From NCBI GenBank assembly GCA_009760885.1, contig CM019696.1, forward strand, positions 42,206,221 to 42,270,220: a stretch of 64,000 nt of DNA, in the 5' to 3' direction. The first letter of the stretch is position 1. Each line of letters begins with the position of its first letter. The translations under genes and the position numbers were made by a program. The stretch comes from Achatina immaculata (lineage: Eukaryota > Mollusca > Gastropoda > Stylommatophora > Achatinidae). This document shows, piece by piece, positions 44,417 to 56,345 of the stretch. Under the pieces are notes generated by a model. That model was not told the DNA's origin and did not search any database. It worked only from the letters and a program-made list of their open reading frames with translations.

Positions 44417-44460
44417 GATAGCTTTCTCAGCGGAGAATTTTACTGTGTTCGACTACTCTC

Positions 44461-44467
44461 TTTTATA
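44461..44467 (-). promoter_or_regulatory. TATA box of the lysozyme-like gene
   Basis: On the minus strand GGGGTTATAAAAGAGAG lies 45 bp upstream of the proposed ATG at 44416. Initiation about 30 bp downstream would leave a short leader of roughly 20 nt. The 3' end of retroelement B3 starts only about 100 bp further upstream, so the promoter must be compact or reach into B3. Confidence 0.45.
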
Positions 44468-44565
44468 ACCCCCTGCCCAACCACACACACACAACCACAC
44501 TTTAAGGTTGTCATCTGGAGAGGCATATCTTAGAGTTAATAAATGAACATTTAATACATTCACCA

Positions 44566-46359
44566 TATCTTTCATTCATTCATTTGCATGTCCTTTGCAT
44601 AACTTTGCCTCTCTAACAGCACTCCTGTAGGTCTTTCGGGTTTGAGCAAGATGGCCTGCTGCTGATGAATCCATATTCATATCATCAACGATGTCTTGCA
44701 GCCTACTTCATTTTGGTCTTCCTCTCTTTTTCCCATTATGTACCCTTCCAAGACGGTCTTCTTTAGATTATCATGACGTTTAATGTGTCCAAAATATTTA
44801 TGTTTTCTCTCTTTAATCCTCTTTACTAGCCAGCCTTCTTCAATATTAAGTTCTTGTAGTATGGATATATTTTTCTTTTTTTTTTTGTGTCCATGATATT
44901 TGAAGAACTCTTCTGTAGCATTTACATTCAAAGGCATATATGTGTTTCTCAGCTGTTTTGTTAAGTGTCCAGTTCTCACAATCATATGTTGCGTTGGGAA
45001 GGATGCATGCCCTTAAAATCTTATTTTTGTAGTTCTGTCTGTTCCTTTCCACAGATTCTTTAGTTGTTTTACTTTCTGAAGAGTGATAGATGTCCTCCTT
45101 TTAATTTCCCTCATTGTATCTTCATTATTAGTTAGCAGTGATCTAAGATATTCAAAACACTCCAGTTCTTCCAGTTTTTCCTCATTGATACATATATCAG
45201 CTGCCTTGTTTTTTTGTCAGTTGTCATCAATTTAGTTTTCTTCTCATTAAGATAGAGGTTTTGCTCTTCAGCTATTCTAACGGACTGATATAATTAGTTT
45301 TTCCGTTCCTTTTTGTGTTGTGCACAGTAATGCTTTGTCATCAGCATTTCTAATCTCTGGTATTTCATAACCTCCAATTGTTATGGCATCGTAATAATCT
45401 TTGTCTACATCTTCTCTAACATTCCTCATTATATTTTCAGTATACAAGTTAAATAAGTAAGGCGACAATATGCACCCCTGTCGGACCCCTTGTTTTATGT
45501 CAAACCAAGTTGTTGTTTCACCTGTTATTCTTACTGCTGCTTGTTGGTCTAGATACAGCAGTGTTGTAAATTCCATTTTTTCATAATTTCCTAACATTTC
45601 TGGTGTTGTACACAATCAAATACCTTTGAGTAGTCTATAAAGGTTAAATATAGATTCACATTAAACTCTCTACATTTCTCTATTATTAATCTTAGATTGA
45701 ATATATGGTCTCTTGATCCTCTTCTTTGCCTGAAACCAGCTTGGACCATATTGACTTCTTCTTCTATTTTCTTACGAAGTGTACTCGTTATGAATTTTAA
45801 CAGAATTTTACTGGCATGACTAATCAGGGCAACAGTTCTGTAGTTTGTGCATAATTTCAAGTTACCTTTTTTGGCAGTGGTATGAATACAGTTCTTTTCC
45901 ATTCTTTTGGCCAAATACCTGAATGCCATATCTTTTTACATAGTGCATGACAGATTGTTGCACATTCCTTTCCTCCTGCTTTAATAAGTTCAGCTGTTAT
46001 CTCATCACATCCTGGTGATTTACCATTTTTCAGATTCTTTAACGCCCATAAAACCTCTTCTATTGTCGGTTCGGGTTCTTTTCCTCCAATAATAATTCAC
46101 ACTGTTAATTTCTCTTTTCACAGTCAGTTGTTTCATACACTCCTCTGCAATATTCCTTCCATCTTTCTAGAATTTCCTCTGTCTCTGTCAAGTGTATTCC
46201 CCATCTTGTCACAAATAACATTTAGCTTAGGTGTGACATTTCTCATCAGTGTCTTCATTTCTTTAAACATTTCACTATCTCTTCCACACTTCTGATGTGC
46301 TTCTACTCTTTCACAACAATCTTGTATGTATTGTTTTTTGTCTTTTCTTATGTTTCTTC
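44566..46359 (-). mobile_element. RTE family B, copy B3, 3' part
   Basis: Minus strand: tail (ATGAATGA type) at 44566-44590, C-terminal region (45052-44677), RT (45615-45277, with GVRQGCILSP; YADD reads NADD) and earlier RT (45929-45591). Broken at 46359 by A3 and continued at 49577. Confidence 0.9.
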
Positions 46360-49300
46360 TGGCGGTAGACTCAGAGAGCGAGGTGGGACAGTAGGTGGCT
46401 CTACTACCCCTATAAAATGCCTCAGCTTCTCAGTGAAGGGAATACCAGGCGGGTCAGAGGCGCCTGAAAACCTCTCGCTCCCGGTGCCTTGCGGGTAGGA
46501 CAGGGAGTCCAAAGGCTAGCGGAGAGTCCGTACACAAACCGACAGAAGGCAACAGGAAACCACCGTTGTAGTTCCCAAGAATAGTTATGCTTGAACAGAA
46601 TAATCGATTCATCATGAACGACGTTAATGGATGTTCCTCTGGAACAGCCTCGTCCAATAGGGCAGCTCACGAGCCATAGGTGAGGTCAGATCGTCATCAA
46701 GCTACTGGTGGCAAAACTAACAAGTTCAAAATAGCAACATGGAATGTTAGAACTTTATTCCAGGCTGGAAAACTAGAAAATGTAAAGATGGAAATGGAAA
46801 GGATGAAGATCAACATATTAGGAATGAGTGAAGTTAGATGGACAGGAGCAGGGAAGATAAACTCTGATAAATATACAATAATATATTCAGGAAGTGACAA
46901 ACATGAACGAGGAGTAGGAATAATATTTGATGAACAAACGGCAAGGACAATTGTAGGATATTTGAACATCTCGGACCGAGTCCTGCTAGCCCAACTGAAA
47001 GAACAACCAATAAACATAAATATTATACAAGTGTATGGTCCAACATCTGAAAGTTCTGAAGAAGATATACAGCTATTTTATAACGACATAGAGACAGCAC
47101 TAAAACACACAAAGTCACATGAAATTACCATAGTCATGGGAGATTTTAATGCCAAAGTTGGTAAAGGAAAAACTTCGGACATCGTTGGTGACTATGGACT
47201 GGGGAAGAGGAATGACAGAGGTTGTAAATTAATTGAATGGGCAAAAATACACAGCATGGTTGTAGGAAACACCTGGTTTAAACAACATCCTCGAAGACTG
47301 GCAACGTGGTGCAGTCCAGACAAAAAGACTTTTAACCAGATAGACTACGTATTAATCAACAAACGATTCCGTAATGTATTAGTGACAACAAAAACCATGC
47401 CAGGAGCTGACTGCGATAGTGACCATGACCCACTCTGTGGAAAAGTTAGAATAACGCTAAAGAAAGCATGTAGAAAAGTGATAAACATCAAACTGAATAC
47501 AGAACTCCTTAAAAATGACCAAGAACTGCGAGAACAATACAAAGTTATTATAACAAATAGGTACAATGCAATAGCAAAGATAAATAGTATAGATGAATAA
47601 TGGGCAATGTTAAGAGATTCGATCCACCAAACTGTTAAGGAGATAATACTATCAAAAAAAGAAGCCTCTAAAAATAAATGGATGATAGACGACATCTTAG
47701 GACTGATGGACAAGAGGAGGAGGAGGAGTAAAAATAACGAGGAAAAATATAGCAAGATAAATAAAGAAATAAGACGCAAATGCAGAGAAGCAAAAGAAGT
47801 GTGGTTAAATGAACAATGGAGACAGATAGAGGACTCTCGTAATAAAGACAGCAAAAACATGCATAAGCGAATTAATGAACTCGCAGGCAGGAAAACAAAA
47901 TATACCACATGATGTCTGAAATCGAAAGATGGTAAAATGTTAATGGGAAAACAAGACATTGTGGACAGGTGGACAGAGTATATCGGTGAGCTATATGGAG
48001 GAGAAAGACCAGAATTAACACCAGATACTGAAAACTGTGATGGACCACCAATACTTGAAGATGAAATCATAAATGCCATCAAACACATGAAGAAAGGAAA
48101 AGCAACTGGGCCTGATAATATAACAATAGAAGAAATAGAGGCACTAGAGGAGACAGGAATAAAAATAATAACCAAGTTACTGAATGACATTTACAACAGT
48201 GGTTATATTCCCAGTGACCTGATTAAATCCACGTTTATAACACTAGTAAAGAAACCAGGTACAAATGAATGTGACGACCACCGGACTATCAGCCTCTCAT
48301 GTCACATAACGAAGCTATTTCTGAGAATAATTATGAGAAGAACAAGGAAAAATATAAAAATGGAACAGTTTGGATTTGTTGAAGGAAAGGGAACACACAA
48401 TGCCATTTATGCTTTACAAACACTAACAGAAAGAGCTTTAGAAGTACAGAAAGATCTCTACTTATGCTTCATTGATTACACCAAGGCATTTGACAAGGTG
48501 AAACATAATGAAATTATTAAAATGCTTGAAGACATCAATATAGACGGCAAAGACTTGAGGATTGTAGAACATCTATACTGGCAGCAAGAAGCAGCAGTTC
48601 GAGTTGAAAATAGAATTGGAAAATATCAACCTATAAAACAAGGGGTGCGACAAGGATGTGTACTATATCCAGACCCTTTTTCTCTGTACAGTGAGAATAT
48701 TCTAAGAATAATCATCACAGAACCAGGCATAAAAATTGGAGGATACAATATTAACAACCTTCGGTATGCTGACGACACAGTACTGATAGATGAGAACCAA
48801 CAAGACCTGCAAAATCTCTTGGATAAAGTCGCCAAAGAAAGTGAACAGAAAGGCCTTACTTTGAACATCAAAAAGACAGAGACTATGGTTATATCTAAGA
48901 AATAGAATCCACCAACATGCACTATAAAATTAAACGGAACTATTCTAAAGCAAGTGCAGAAATTCAAATACCTTGGAGCAGTAATAACTTCAGATGGGAA
49001 ATGCAGAACAGAAATTAGGAACAGAATAGGCAAAGCAAAGACTACATTTCAGAGAATGAGAAACATATTAGCCAACACATCTTTATCAATGAATGTTAGA
49101 AAACGAGTCCTAAAATGCTATATTGAACCTATCTTGTTATATGGAAGTGAATCATGGACAATAGGCAAGTCTGCACAAAAATCATTGGAAGCAGCAGAAA
49201 TGTTGTTTATTAGAAGAATGTTGTGAATCCCCTGGACAGCAAAAATAACTAATGAAGAATGTATGAGAAGAGCTGGAGAGACAAAAAACCTTGTCAAAAA

Positions 49301-49565
49301 GATAAGAAAGAAACAATGTACTTTCATAGGACATGTAATGAGAAGAGGGGCATTGAAAATACTATTAAAAACAGGAAAAATAGAAGGAAGAAGATCAAGA
49401 GGAAGACCAAGAGAAATGATACTGGACAGTCTGACAGGATGGTGTGAGAGGAGATCACCAACTGAGCTGATGGCCTACATGAAGGATCGTGTACTCTGGA
49501 GAAGCATAATAGCCAACGCCAGTCGGCACGGCACCTGATGATGATGATGATGATGATGATGAAGA
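46360..49565 (+). mobile_element. Full-length RTE family A, copy A3, with target-site duplication
   Basis: A 3.2-kb element from TGGCGGTAGACTCAGAGAGC to a (TGA)n tail, flanked by TATGTTTCTTC at 46349-46359 and 49566-49576. It has a leader of about 255 bp, one long frame and a very short 3' UTR. The target is the linker region of B3, and the B3 sequence is continuous once A3 and one copy of the duplication are removed. Confidence 0.95.
46615..49538 (+). pseudogene. Endonuclease-reverse transcriptase of A3
   Basis: A single frame without frameshift. Endonuclease: KIATWNVRTLFQAGKLENV, NILGMSEVRWTGAG, IVMGDFNAKVGKG, NQIDYVLINKRF and [34 protein letters not shown] and [11 protein letters not shown]-terminal: [10 protein letters not shown] and [10 protein letters not shown]. 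Premature stops at 46674 (TAG), 47598 (TAA), 47910 (TGA), 48903 (TAG) and 49224 (TGA). In the RT motif SPD reads YPD. The insertion is recent but already dead. Confidence 0.92.
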
Positions 49566-49576
49566 TATGTTTCTTC

Positions 49577-50902
49577 ATACTTCTTTTGTTAAAGATTTAT
49601 ATTCCTCTTTGTTGTTGTTTGTCACTTTCCATTGCGTCTTCATTTCTTTACGTTGTTCCCATCAGTTCTAGTGTGTTTGCTGTAATCCATCCATTCTTTT
49701 GTGTTTTCTTTACTGGAACCATGTCTTTACCTGGTGTTGTTAAGATATCTCTGGCCTGTGCAGCCAATTCATCTGGTGAAATCTCCTCCTGTACAGTCAT
49801 CAGGATTTCAAAATGGTTCTTCACTTCTATACCGTATTGTTTTGGTATTTTTGTAAGATCAAAGCAGAGTGGTCTTGATCCTGCAACTGTCTTTTTTATC
49901 TTTATCTTCATGTCTGCTATTAATAACTCATGGTCTGTGTCACAATCAGCACCTGGTAAAGTTTTTGCTGATGTTAAACTTGATCTCCACCTTCTTTGCA
50001 CTAAAATGTAATCTATTTGATTCTTGGTTTTCCCATCAGGTGATGTCCATGTGTAAAGTCTTCTTGGGTGTTGTTTTAAAAGTGTGTTAGTAATCATTAG
50101 CTCATTTTCCATGCAAAACGCCATTAGATTGTCACCTGCTTCATTTCTATGTCCTATGCTAAATTTCCCTACAATATGTCCTTCGTCTTCTGCTCTTTCA
50201 GTACCAATTTTTACATTAAAATCACCCATTATTAATACAATATCATTTTTCTGTTCCTGGTCTATCGTCGTTTGCAGTGTGTTATAAAAGTCTTGTACTT
50301 CCTCTTCTTCTGCTGCTGATGTAGGTGCATATATCTGTATGATTGTTACATTTCTAGGAGTGCCCTTAAGTTTGATTGTTAGGATTCTATCACTTACTGG
50401 ATTGTAACCTAGTAATGCTTTTGATGTTGATTTGTCCAAGTAAAAAATCCACTCCATTTTTTCCTCCTAATTCTCCACTAAAGTATATAAATATATTATC
50501 ATTCTTGCTATTGAAGTGTCCTGATCCTTTCCATTGATGTTTGGAGATTCCCAAACTGTGTATCCCCGTTCTTTTCATCTCGTCACCTATTATTTGTTAC
50601 TTTCCCTCCTACATACTTCTTACATTCCATGTTTGTACTCTTATTTTTCTTTTTAGTTTGATGCAGTGGTTTTCCTTAGCAACATCGTCAGGATTTTGTC
50701 CGTCATCACAATTACTAGTACTGACCTCTGTCTCACAATCTTCCCCAGTGTTAAAATTAGATCTATCTGGCCTGGGGGACTCATCACCTTGATCGGGGGG
50801 CTATACGGATACTCCATCTTGCCCAATGGTGTCCCGTAGACTGATGGGGGTAAGAAGGCGTCTTACTTCTCCTTTGATAAGGGATACCCCTACCCCGCTA
50901 AC
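49577..50902 (-). mobile_element. RTE family B, copy B3, 5' part
   Basis: Resumes the B linker after A3, then endonuclease (50457-49648, LIMGDFNVKIGTE, NQIDYILVQRRW, DCDTDHELLIADMK) and the leader to the TAGCGGGG-type 5' end at about 50902. Damaged by frameshifts (for example near 50450) and a leader deletion at about 50785. Confidence 0.9.
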
Positions 50903-51196
50903 CAGCAAAATAGTTTTATGTTACTAATTTTATCCATTTGTGTCTATAGAGACATTCCACTGTTTGACACTCAACGACTTTTCCTAACTATCTCGTGAAT
51001 TTTATCAGCCGGAAAAGGTTATGTGAGCTTATTACAAATCTATTATTAGCACATTGCATATAACGGCGAATAAAAGCAAGAACCTAACTCTGCCTAAATT
51101 AACTATTCTACTGATTATATCCCTTTATCTATACTTAGATACCAAACAGCAATATACAACCAACTAAGCTACCAAAAAAAAAAAAACAATATACTA
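50903..51196. other. Spacer without recognised features
   Basis: AT-rich sequence between the 5' end of B3 and the RNase H LINE; a short A-run at about 51175-51186. Confidence 0.5.
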
Positions 51197-51350
51197 TCAC
51201 AGCCTATCAGCTTTTTCATTTCCCTGGACGCCTGTATGGTATGGAACATAGATGAAAGTGACTTTGAGAATCATTAATCCCTCTAATGACTCAAGCCACT
51301 GCCTGCTGACAGAACCTGCCTCAACCTTCCAGATCATATTCATTGAATTA
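51197..51350 (-). pseudogene. RNase H domain of a LINE, part after Tigger
   Basis: Minus strand: MIWKVEAGSVSRQWLESLEG and KVTFIYVPYHTGVQGNEKAD. This is the end of the RNase H domain (usual motif VPGHAGV.GNE.AD). It joins in frame with 53915-54200 through the TA target of Tigger. Confidence 0.8.
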
Positions 51351-51603
51351 CAGTGATAACTTGGATACAAACAAAAATTTCGAGAAAATCTTGCCTCGGA
51401 ATCCGAACACTGCTTTCGAATCCGAACGACAAGTTTGTGCGTACGTTTCCCCAGCGTTCGGCCCACCCATAAGCTTTCTGTTCAGTCCGTCGTAGGATAC
51501 TGTAGTGAAAGCATCTCGTCTGATTTTCACTGCTAATTTTATGCTCTCGTGCTTGTTTTATGTTGTTATTTTTTATATAATAATAACTTAGTGTATTCGC
51601 CAA

Positions 51604-53617
51604 TGGGTCCTAAAAAGTGTAGTGAGGAACATAGGAGTAAGAGGAAAGCTGTTAGAGCTACAATTGAAGCAAAGAAAGATCTTATCACTAAGCATGAAAG
51701 CGGTACACATGTGGCTGATCTCGCTACTATGTTCGGGATGCCTCAATCGACTGTTTTTACGATTTTGAAAAATAAAGAAGCTATCAAAACAGCTGATGTA
51801 GCGAAAGGTGTTACGACACTTACCTCAAGGAGATCGAAAAGTATGGAAGAGATGGAAAAAAAAATTCCTATTAGTTTGGATTAATGAAAAACAGGTGGCT
51901 GGTGATGTGGTTTCTGAGGCGATAATTTGTGAGAAAGCCAAGGTCCTGCACGATGATTTAGTGAAAGGCGTGCCTGATATTGGTGCTCAAAAGGAGGAGT
52001 TTAAAGCCAGTAGGGCGTGGTTCGAGAACTTTAAGAAAAGGACGGATCCATAATGTTGTTATGAATGGAGAGGCTGCCGGTTCTAATTCGGAAGCAACAG
52101 AAACGTTTGTAAATGAGTTTATAGAGTTTGTGAACAGTGTTTCGAACCAAGTGTTCATTTGTGACGAAACAGGGCTCTGTTGGAAAAATATTCCCAGGCG
52201 AACATACATCTCAAAGGAAGAAAAGTCTGTATCAGGCCATTAGCAAATGAAAGACCACCTTAATCTCTTGCTGTGTGGTAATGCTAGTGGGGGCTGCAAG
52301 ATCAAACCTCTTCTCGTGGACCATTCAGAGAATCCAAGAGTCTTTAAGAAGAACAACACCACTAAGAGCAAACTTAATGTTACGTGGAGATCGAATGTGA
52401 AAGCTTGGGTTACCATGCAGTTCTTCACTGAAAGGATACACGAGGAGTTTGCTCCTTTAGTAAAGGCCTATCAACAGGAGAAAAATCTCCAGATGAAGGC
52501 TCTTCTTGTCCTGGACAATGCTTCAGGCTTAGAAGATGATTTGGTGGGAGAATATAGCTTCATCAAGATAAAATATTTGCCCCCCCCCCATACCACTACT
52601 CTTATCCAGCCCATGGACCAGCAGGTGAATCTCGAACTTAAAAAAATTGTACACCAAGGCTGTGTGCCAGAGATGTCTTGAAGTTACAAATGAAACAGAA
52701 CTGATTGTACACCAAGGCTGTGTGCCAGAGATGTTTTGAAGTTACAAATGAAACAGAACTGATTGTACACCAAGGCTGTGTGCCAGAGATGTCTTGAAGT
52801 TACAAATGAAACAGAACTGATTGTACACCAAGGCTGTGTGCCAGAGATGTCTTGAAATTACAAATGAAACAGAACTGATTGTACACCAAGGCTGTGTGCC
52901 AGAGATGTTTTGAAGTTACAAATGAAACAGAACTGACCCTCCAAGAGTTCTGGAAGGATCACTACAATATCCTCCATTGCCTAATAATCATCGAGAAAGC
53001 ATGGAGGGAAGTGTCTTTGCCGACAATGAACTCTGCCTGGAAAAATCTCTGACCTGAGTGTGTTGCTGCAACAGGCTTCGAAGGCCTTGAGGAACCACCT
53101 GTTGTTCCTGACATCAAATCTCTGGGCAAGTCCATGGGTTTGGAAGTCAGCGAAGAGGATATCAACCATTTAGTGGACGAACACGGACTGAGCTGACAAC
53201 AGAAGAGCTTCAGCACCTCAACCAGCAGCAGAAAGAAGTTGCAGAAGAAATTTCTTCAGGGGAGGAAGAGGGAGACGCTGGAAGCATTCCCACTGCAGAA
53301 ATCAAGATCTTCTCAGCGTGTGGTCAAACAGCCAGGCACTCGTTGAGAAGTGGCACCCTGATAAAGCCCCTGTTAACAGGTGTGTCAAATTGTTCAGTGA
53401 TAACATCGTTGACCATTTTAGAAAAGTTCGAAAAGGTGGCCAACATCAGACCACTCTGGAAGGTTGGTTCTCAAAAGACGTCACAACCAGTGACCCCAAG
53501 ACCTCTACAAGTGGCAACTTAGCAAAGGCCATGAACAGGCAAAGAACGCAGACACCAGAACCACCAGAAACGCAGTTACCTGATGTTGTCATGGAAGGTG
53601 ACTTGCCTTCCAAGTAA
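51604..53617 (+). pseudogene. Tigger transposase (CENP-B-like), broken
   Basis: Blocks: MGPKKCSEEHRSKRKAVRAT, IEAKKDLITKHESGTHVADL and MPQSTVFTILKNKEAI (N-terminal helix-turn-helix), LVWINEKQVAGDVVSEAIIC and RAWFENFKKR (CENP-B DNA-binding part), VFICDETGLCWKNIPRRTYI (first catalytic Asp), WRSNVKAWVTMQFFTERIHE, LLVLDNASGL (second Asp), TTTLIQPMDQQV and ELTLQEFWKDHYNILHCLII. Frameshifts near 51840 and 52050, a stop at 52242 and a C-run near 52580 disrupt it. The usual third acidic residue region is followed by the 58-bp repeat. Confidence 0.9.
52647..52936. repeat. 58-bp tandem repeat inside the Tigger transposase, five copies
   Basis: The unit starts TTGTACACCAAGGCTGTGTG and encodes LYTKAVCQRCLEVTNETEL, a normal Tigger segment, so the repeat arose by duplication of coding sequence. 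Copies are almost identical, so the amplification is recent. Confidence 0.93.
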
Positions 53618-53914
53618 TAATCTTTCTCCTCCTCCAGCTTCCACATGTGCCATCATCATTCCTTTTAAAGGTAAATACAGGTTTTTATATTTTAAATTTT
53701 ATTAGCTTATATTTTTATTGAAATATTATTATTATTTCTTAATATTTTACCTTAAAATCCGGTGTATTTACCGTTAAAATCATTTTTAAAATTCGAGTTC
53801 ATGGGACCCAGAAACGGATTCATCAGTATCTATTATTTTAAAGGGGAAAAATTGTCTTGGAACTCGAACGAGGTTCTGAAACTGATTGAGTTCAAATTCC
53901 AAGGTATCACTGTA

Positions 53915-54200
53915 CTTAATTCGCAGACACGGTCATAGTCCAGTGACTCCAGTCATACTAAAGCTTTCGTTACAACTATCACCTCCATCGTCATGATGCT
54001 TGTGGTTATAGCGAAGGTACCACTGGCTTCTTGGACTGTTCTGTCTGCTAAGTTTGGTGGCTGCTACAGGAAATGTCAATACAGAAACCGGTTTAATTTT
54101 AACAACCAACTGGAATTTAATTTTGGAACTGCTCACGTGAATTTCCTGGAGCATTGTTACGGAAATAATGGAGTTCAAGTGTGGGATTCGGATGCCCTAC
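53915..54200 (-). pseudogene. RNase H domain of a LINE, part before Tigger
   Basis: Minus strand: TVQEASGTFAITTSIMTMEV, then IVVTKALV, stop, LESLDYDRVCELSNSMNM once the Tigger is removed. The MEV...KAL and LS[DN]SMN motifs are those of the RNase H of I/Jockey-like LINEs. The Asp of LSDSMN is Asn here. Confidence 0.72.
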
Positions 54201-54744
54201 CCAAACGGCTGTCTTAGTTGTATCAGTCTTCTCAGTTTCCTGTATCAATATCATTTTTTGTCAGTGTTGTTGCTATATCGCTGAAACTAAGGCTATCTTA
54301 CCTATGTCACTGCTGATAGCATCGATACACACGTTTTTACTTGAACAGTTTTACTGCTGGTCACAGTGACATATAAACGTGTCTTACCTGCGTCACTGGT
54401 GATTATCAAAGCACTGAGAATAAGAACTAGAATCATGGTAGGCTTGCAGCTCTCAGAAAGTCCTGTCGGGTGTCAGTTATCACTGGACTTTGTTGCTTAA
54501 ACTGTACATAAGTGTTTGTATGTCAGACTAAAGCAAAATTTAATCGATAAAGAAAAACAAAGACAGTCAGAGAAGTTTGGAACCGTCATCTATCTCAGAA
54601 TGTTTAAGGTTCCATGAGCAATTTCAAACTGACACATGTATTTGTCACAAATGGACTAAAATATAATAAAAACAAATTTACGGACACAAATGAACAAATT
54701 CATAATTTTACACAAAAAATATAAGCAAAAAAAAAGCAAATATA

Positions 54745-54990
54745 TCATTTAGACAAATTTACAGGCACAAATGAACAAATATAAAATTAAAACAAATTTA
54801 CAGGCACGAATGAACAAATATAAAATTAAAACAAATTTACAGGCACGAATGAACAAATATAAAATTAAAACAAATTTACAGGCACGAATGAACAAATATA
54901 AAATTAAAACAAATTTACAGGCACGAATGAACAAATATAAAATTAAAACAAATTTACAGGTTGCAATGAATAAATCTGAGCTGGGCCACC
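54745..54990. repeat. 39-bp minisatellite, six copies
   Basis: Unit AACAAATATAAAATTAAAAC plus AAATTTACAGGCACGAATG. In frame on both strands because 39 is a multiple of three. Confidence 0.95.
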
Positions 54991-55137
54991 ATTCCCTATA
55001 ACGCAGCCCTCCCCCCTCCCATCTCTGACTCCACGTCAGTTTTGGGGTGTGTGTGTGTGACCGTTTTTTTAAAAAATTATGTGTAAGTAGTCGAGTAGCT
55101 GAGGATAGTGAATATGATCTGTGTTGCACAACAAGAT

Positions 55138-55315
55138 AACACTGCGAATGATGACTATGATCCATGTGGGACAATAAGAATTAACACTGAAAATAGTGAC
55201 TATGCTCCATGTGGTACAATAAGAGTTAACACTGAGAATGGTGACTATGCTCCATGTGGTACAATAAGAGTTAACACTGAGAATGGTGTCTATGATCCTT
55301 ATGACACAGCAAGAG
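55138..55315. repeat. 45-bp repeat, four copies
   Basis: The plus frame encodes DYAPCGTIRVNTENG-like units within a 76-codon open frame (55108-55338). No domain recognised. 55340-55990 holds no feature I can support. Confidence 0.88.
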
Positions 55316-55995
55316 TTAACATCACCCTAGACATTTAAAACAACACATAAGCTAAAGAGCAGATACAGAGCTGTGATTAAAAATAAATGCAATGAATTAG
55401 CCAGAATTAGACGCCTTATCGATCAAGACAAAAGGAAATCATACTACGTATCATATATCAAAAACATTTAGATCACTGCTCCACAGTCTGGGAAGGATCC
55501 TCAATCTCAAACACAAAAAGGTTCCACTCCCATCACAAACGACCAGTAAATCTGATTTTTAACAAACACTCAGTACAAACTGTAGATCAGCGCCCCCACA
55601 CACACACACTGAAAACTCTACCCCTCAAATATACAATCATTTTTAACATAGTTAAGTTTGTCCATAGAATCCGGTGCCACAATGTTCCATTTTACTTGTG
55701 GCTACTGTTTACGTTTAATTCTAAACACAGCCAACGTTTAAAAAAAACTATCTTCTTCATAAGCCCAGGCTTGATCTGTACAAGAAAAAAAAAGCCTTGT
55801 ATACTCACCTGTATAACTCTTCAACTCTCTTCCTTGCATTTAAAATCCATTAGCAACATTCATCAACTCCAAACTTTTACAATATTTCCTGGCTTGTGAC
55901 TATATGCTTCCTTAAAATGTCTAATCATTTCTTATGTAATGACTCACCAGCCATAAAGTTTTGTTCTAAAAGAACAATGTTCTATTCGTAATTTA

Positions 55996-56345
55996 TTAGA
56001 TCTTGTTAGAAATTATCTTAATGTATGTGAAAGAATGTGACGTGAGTGTGTTCTATCTTGTTAGAAATTATCTTAATGTATGTGAAAGAATGTGATGTGA
56101 GTGTGTGCTATCTTGTTAGAAATTATCTTAATGTATGTGAAAGAATGTGATGTGAGTGTGTGCTATCTTGTTAGAAATTATCTTAATGTATGTGAAAGAA
56201 TGTGATGTGAGTGTGTGCTATCTTGTTAGAAATTATCTTAATGTATGTGAAAGAATGTGATGTGAGTGTGTGCTATCTTGTTAGAAATTATCTTAATGTA
56301 TGTGAAAGAATGTGATGTGAGTGTGTGCTATCTTGTTAGATTAGT
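55996..56345. repeat. 55-bp minisatellite, about six copies
   Basis: Unit TGTGAGTGTGTGCTATCTTG plus TTAGAAATTATCTTAATGTA and TGTGAAAGAATGTGA. 56346-56880 has C-runs but no gene I can support. Confidence 0.95.

Larger units (their letters stand above)
51351..53912 (+). mobile_element. Tigger (pogo group) DNA transposon
   Basis: Ends CAGTGATAACTTGGATAC (51351) and reverse-complement CAGTGATACCTTGGAATT (53912) form short inverted repeats with the target TA at 51349-51350 and 53913-53914. The element is 2.56 kb, inserted in the LINE RNase H, and contains a broken transposase and a 58-bp minisatellite. Confidence 0.92.
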
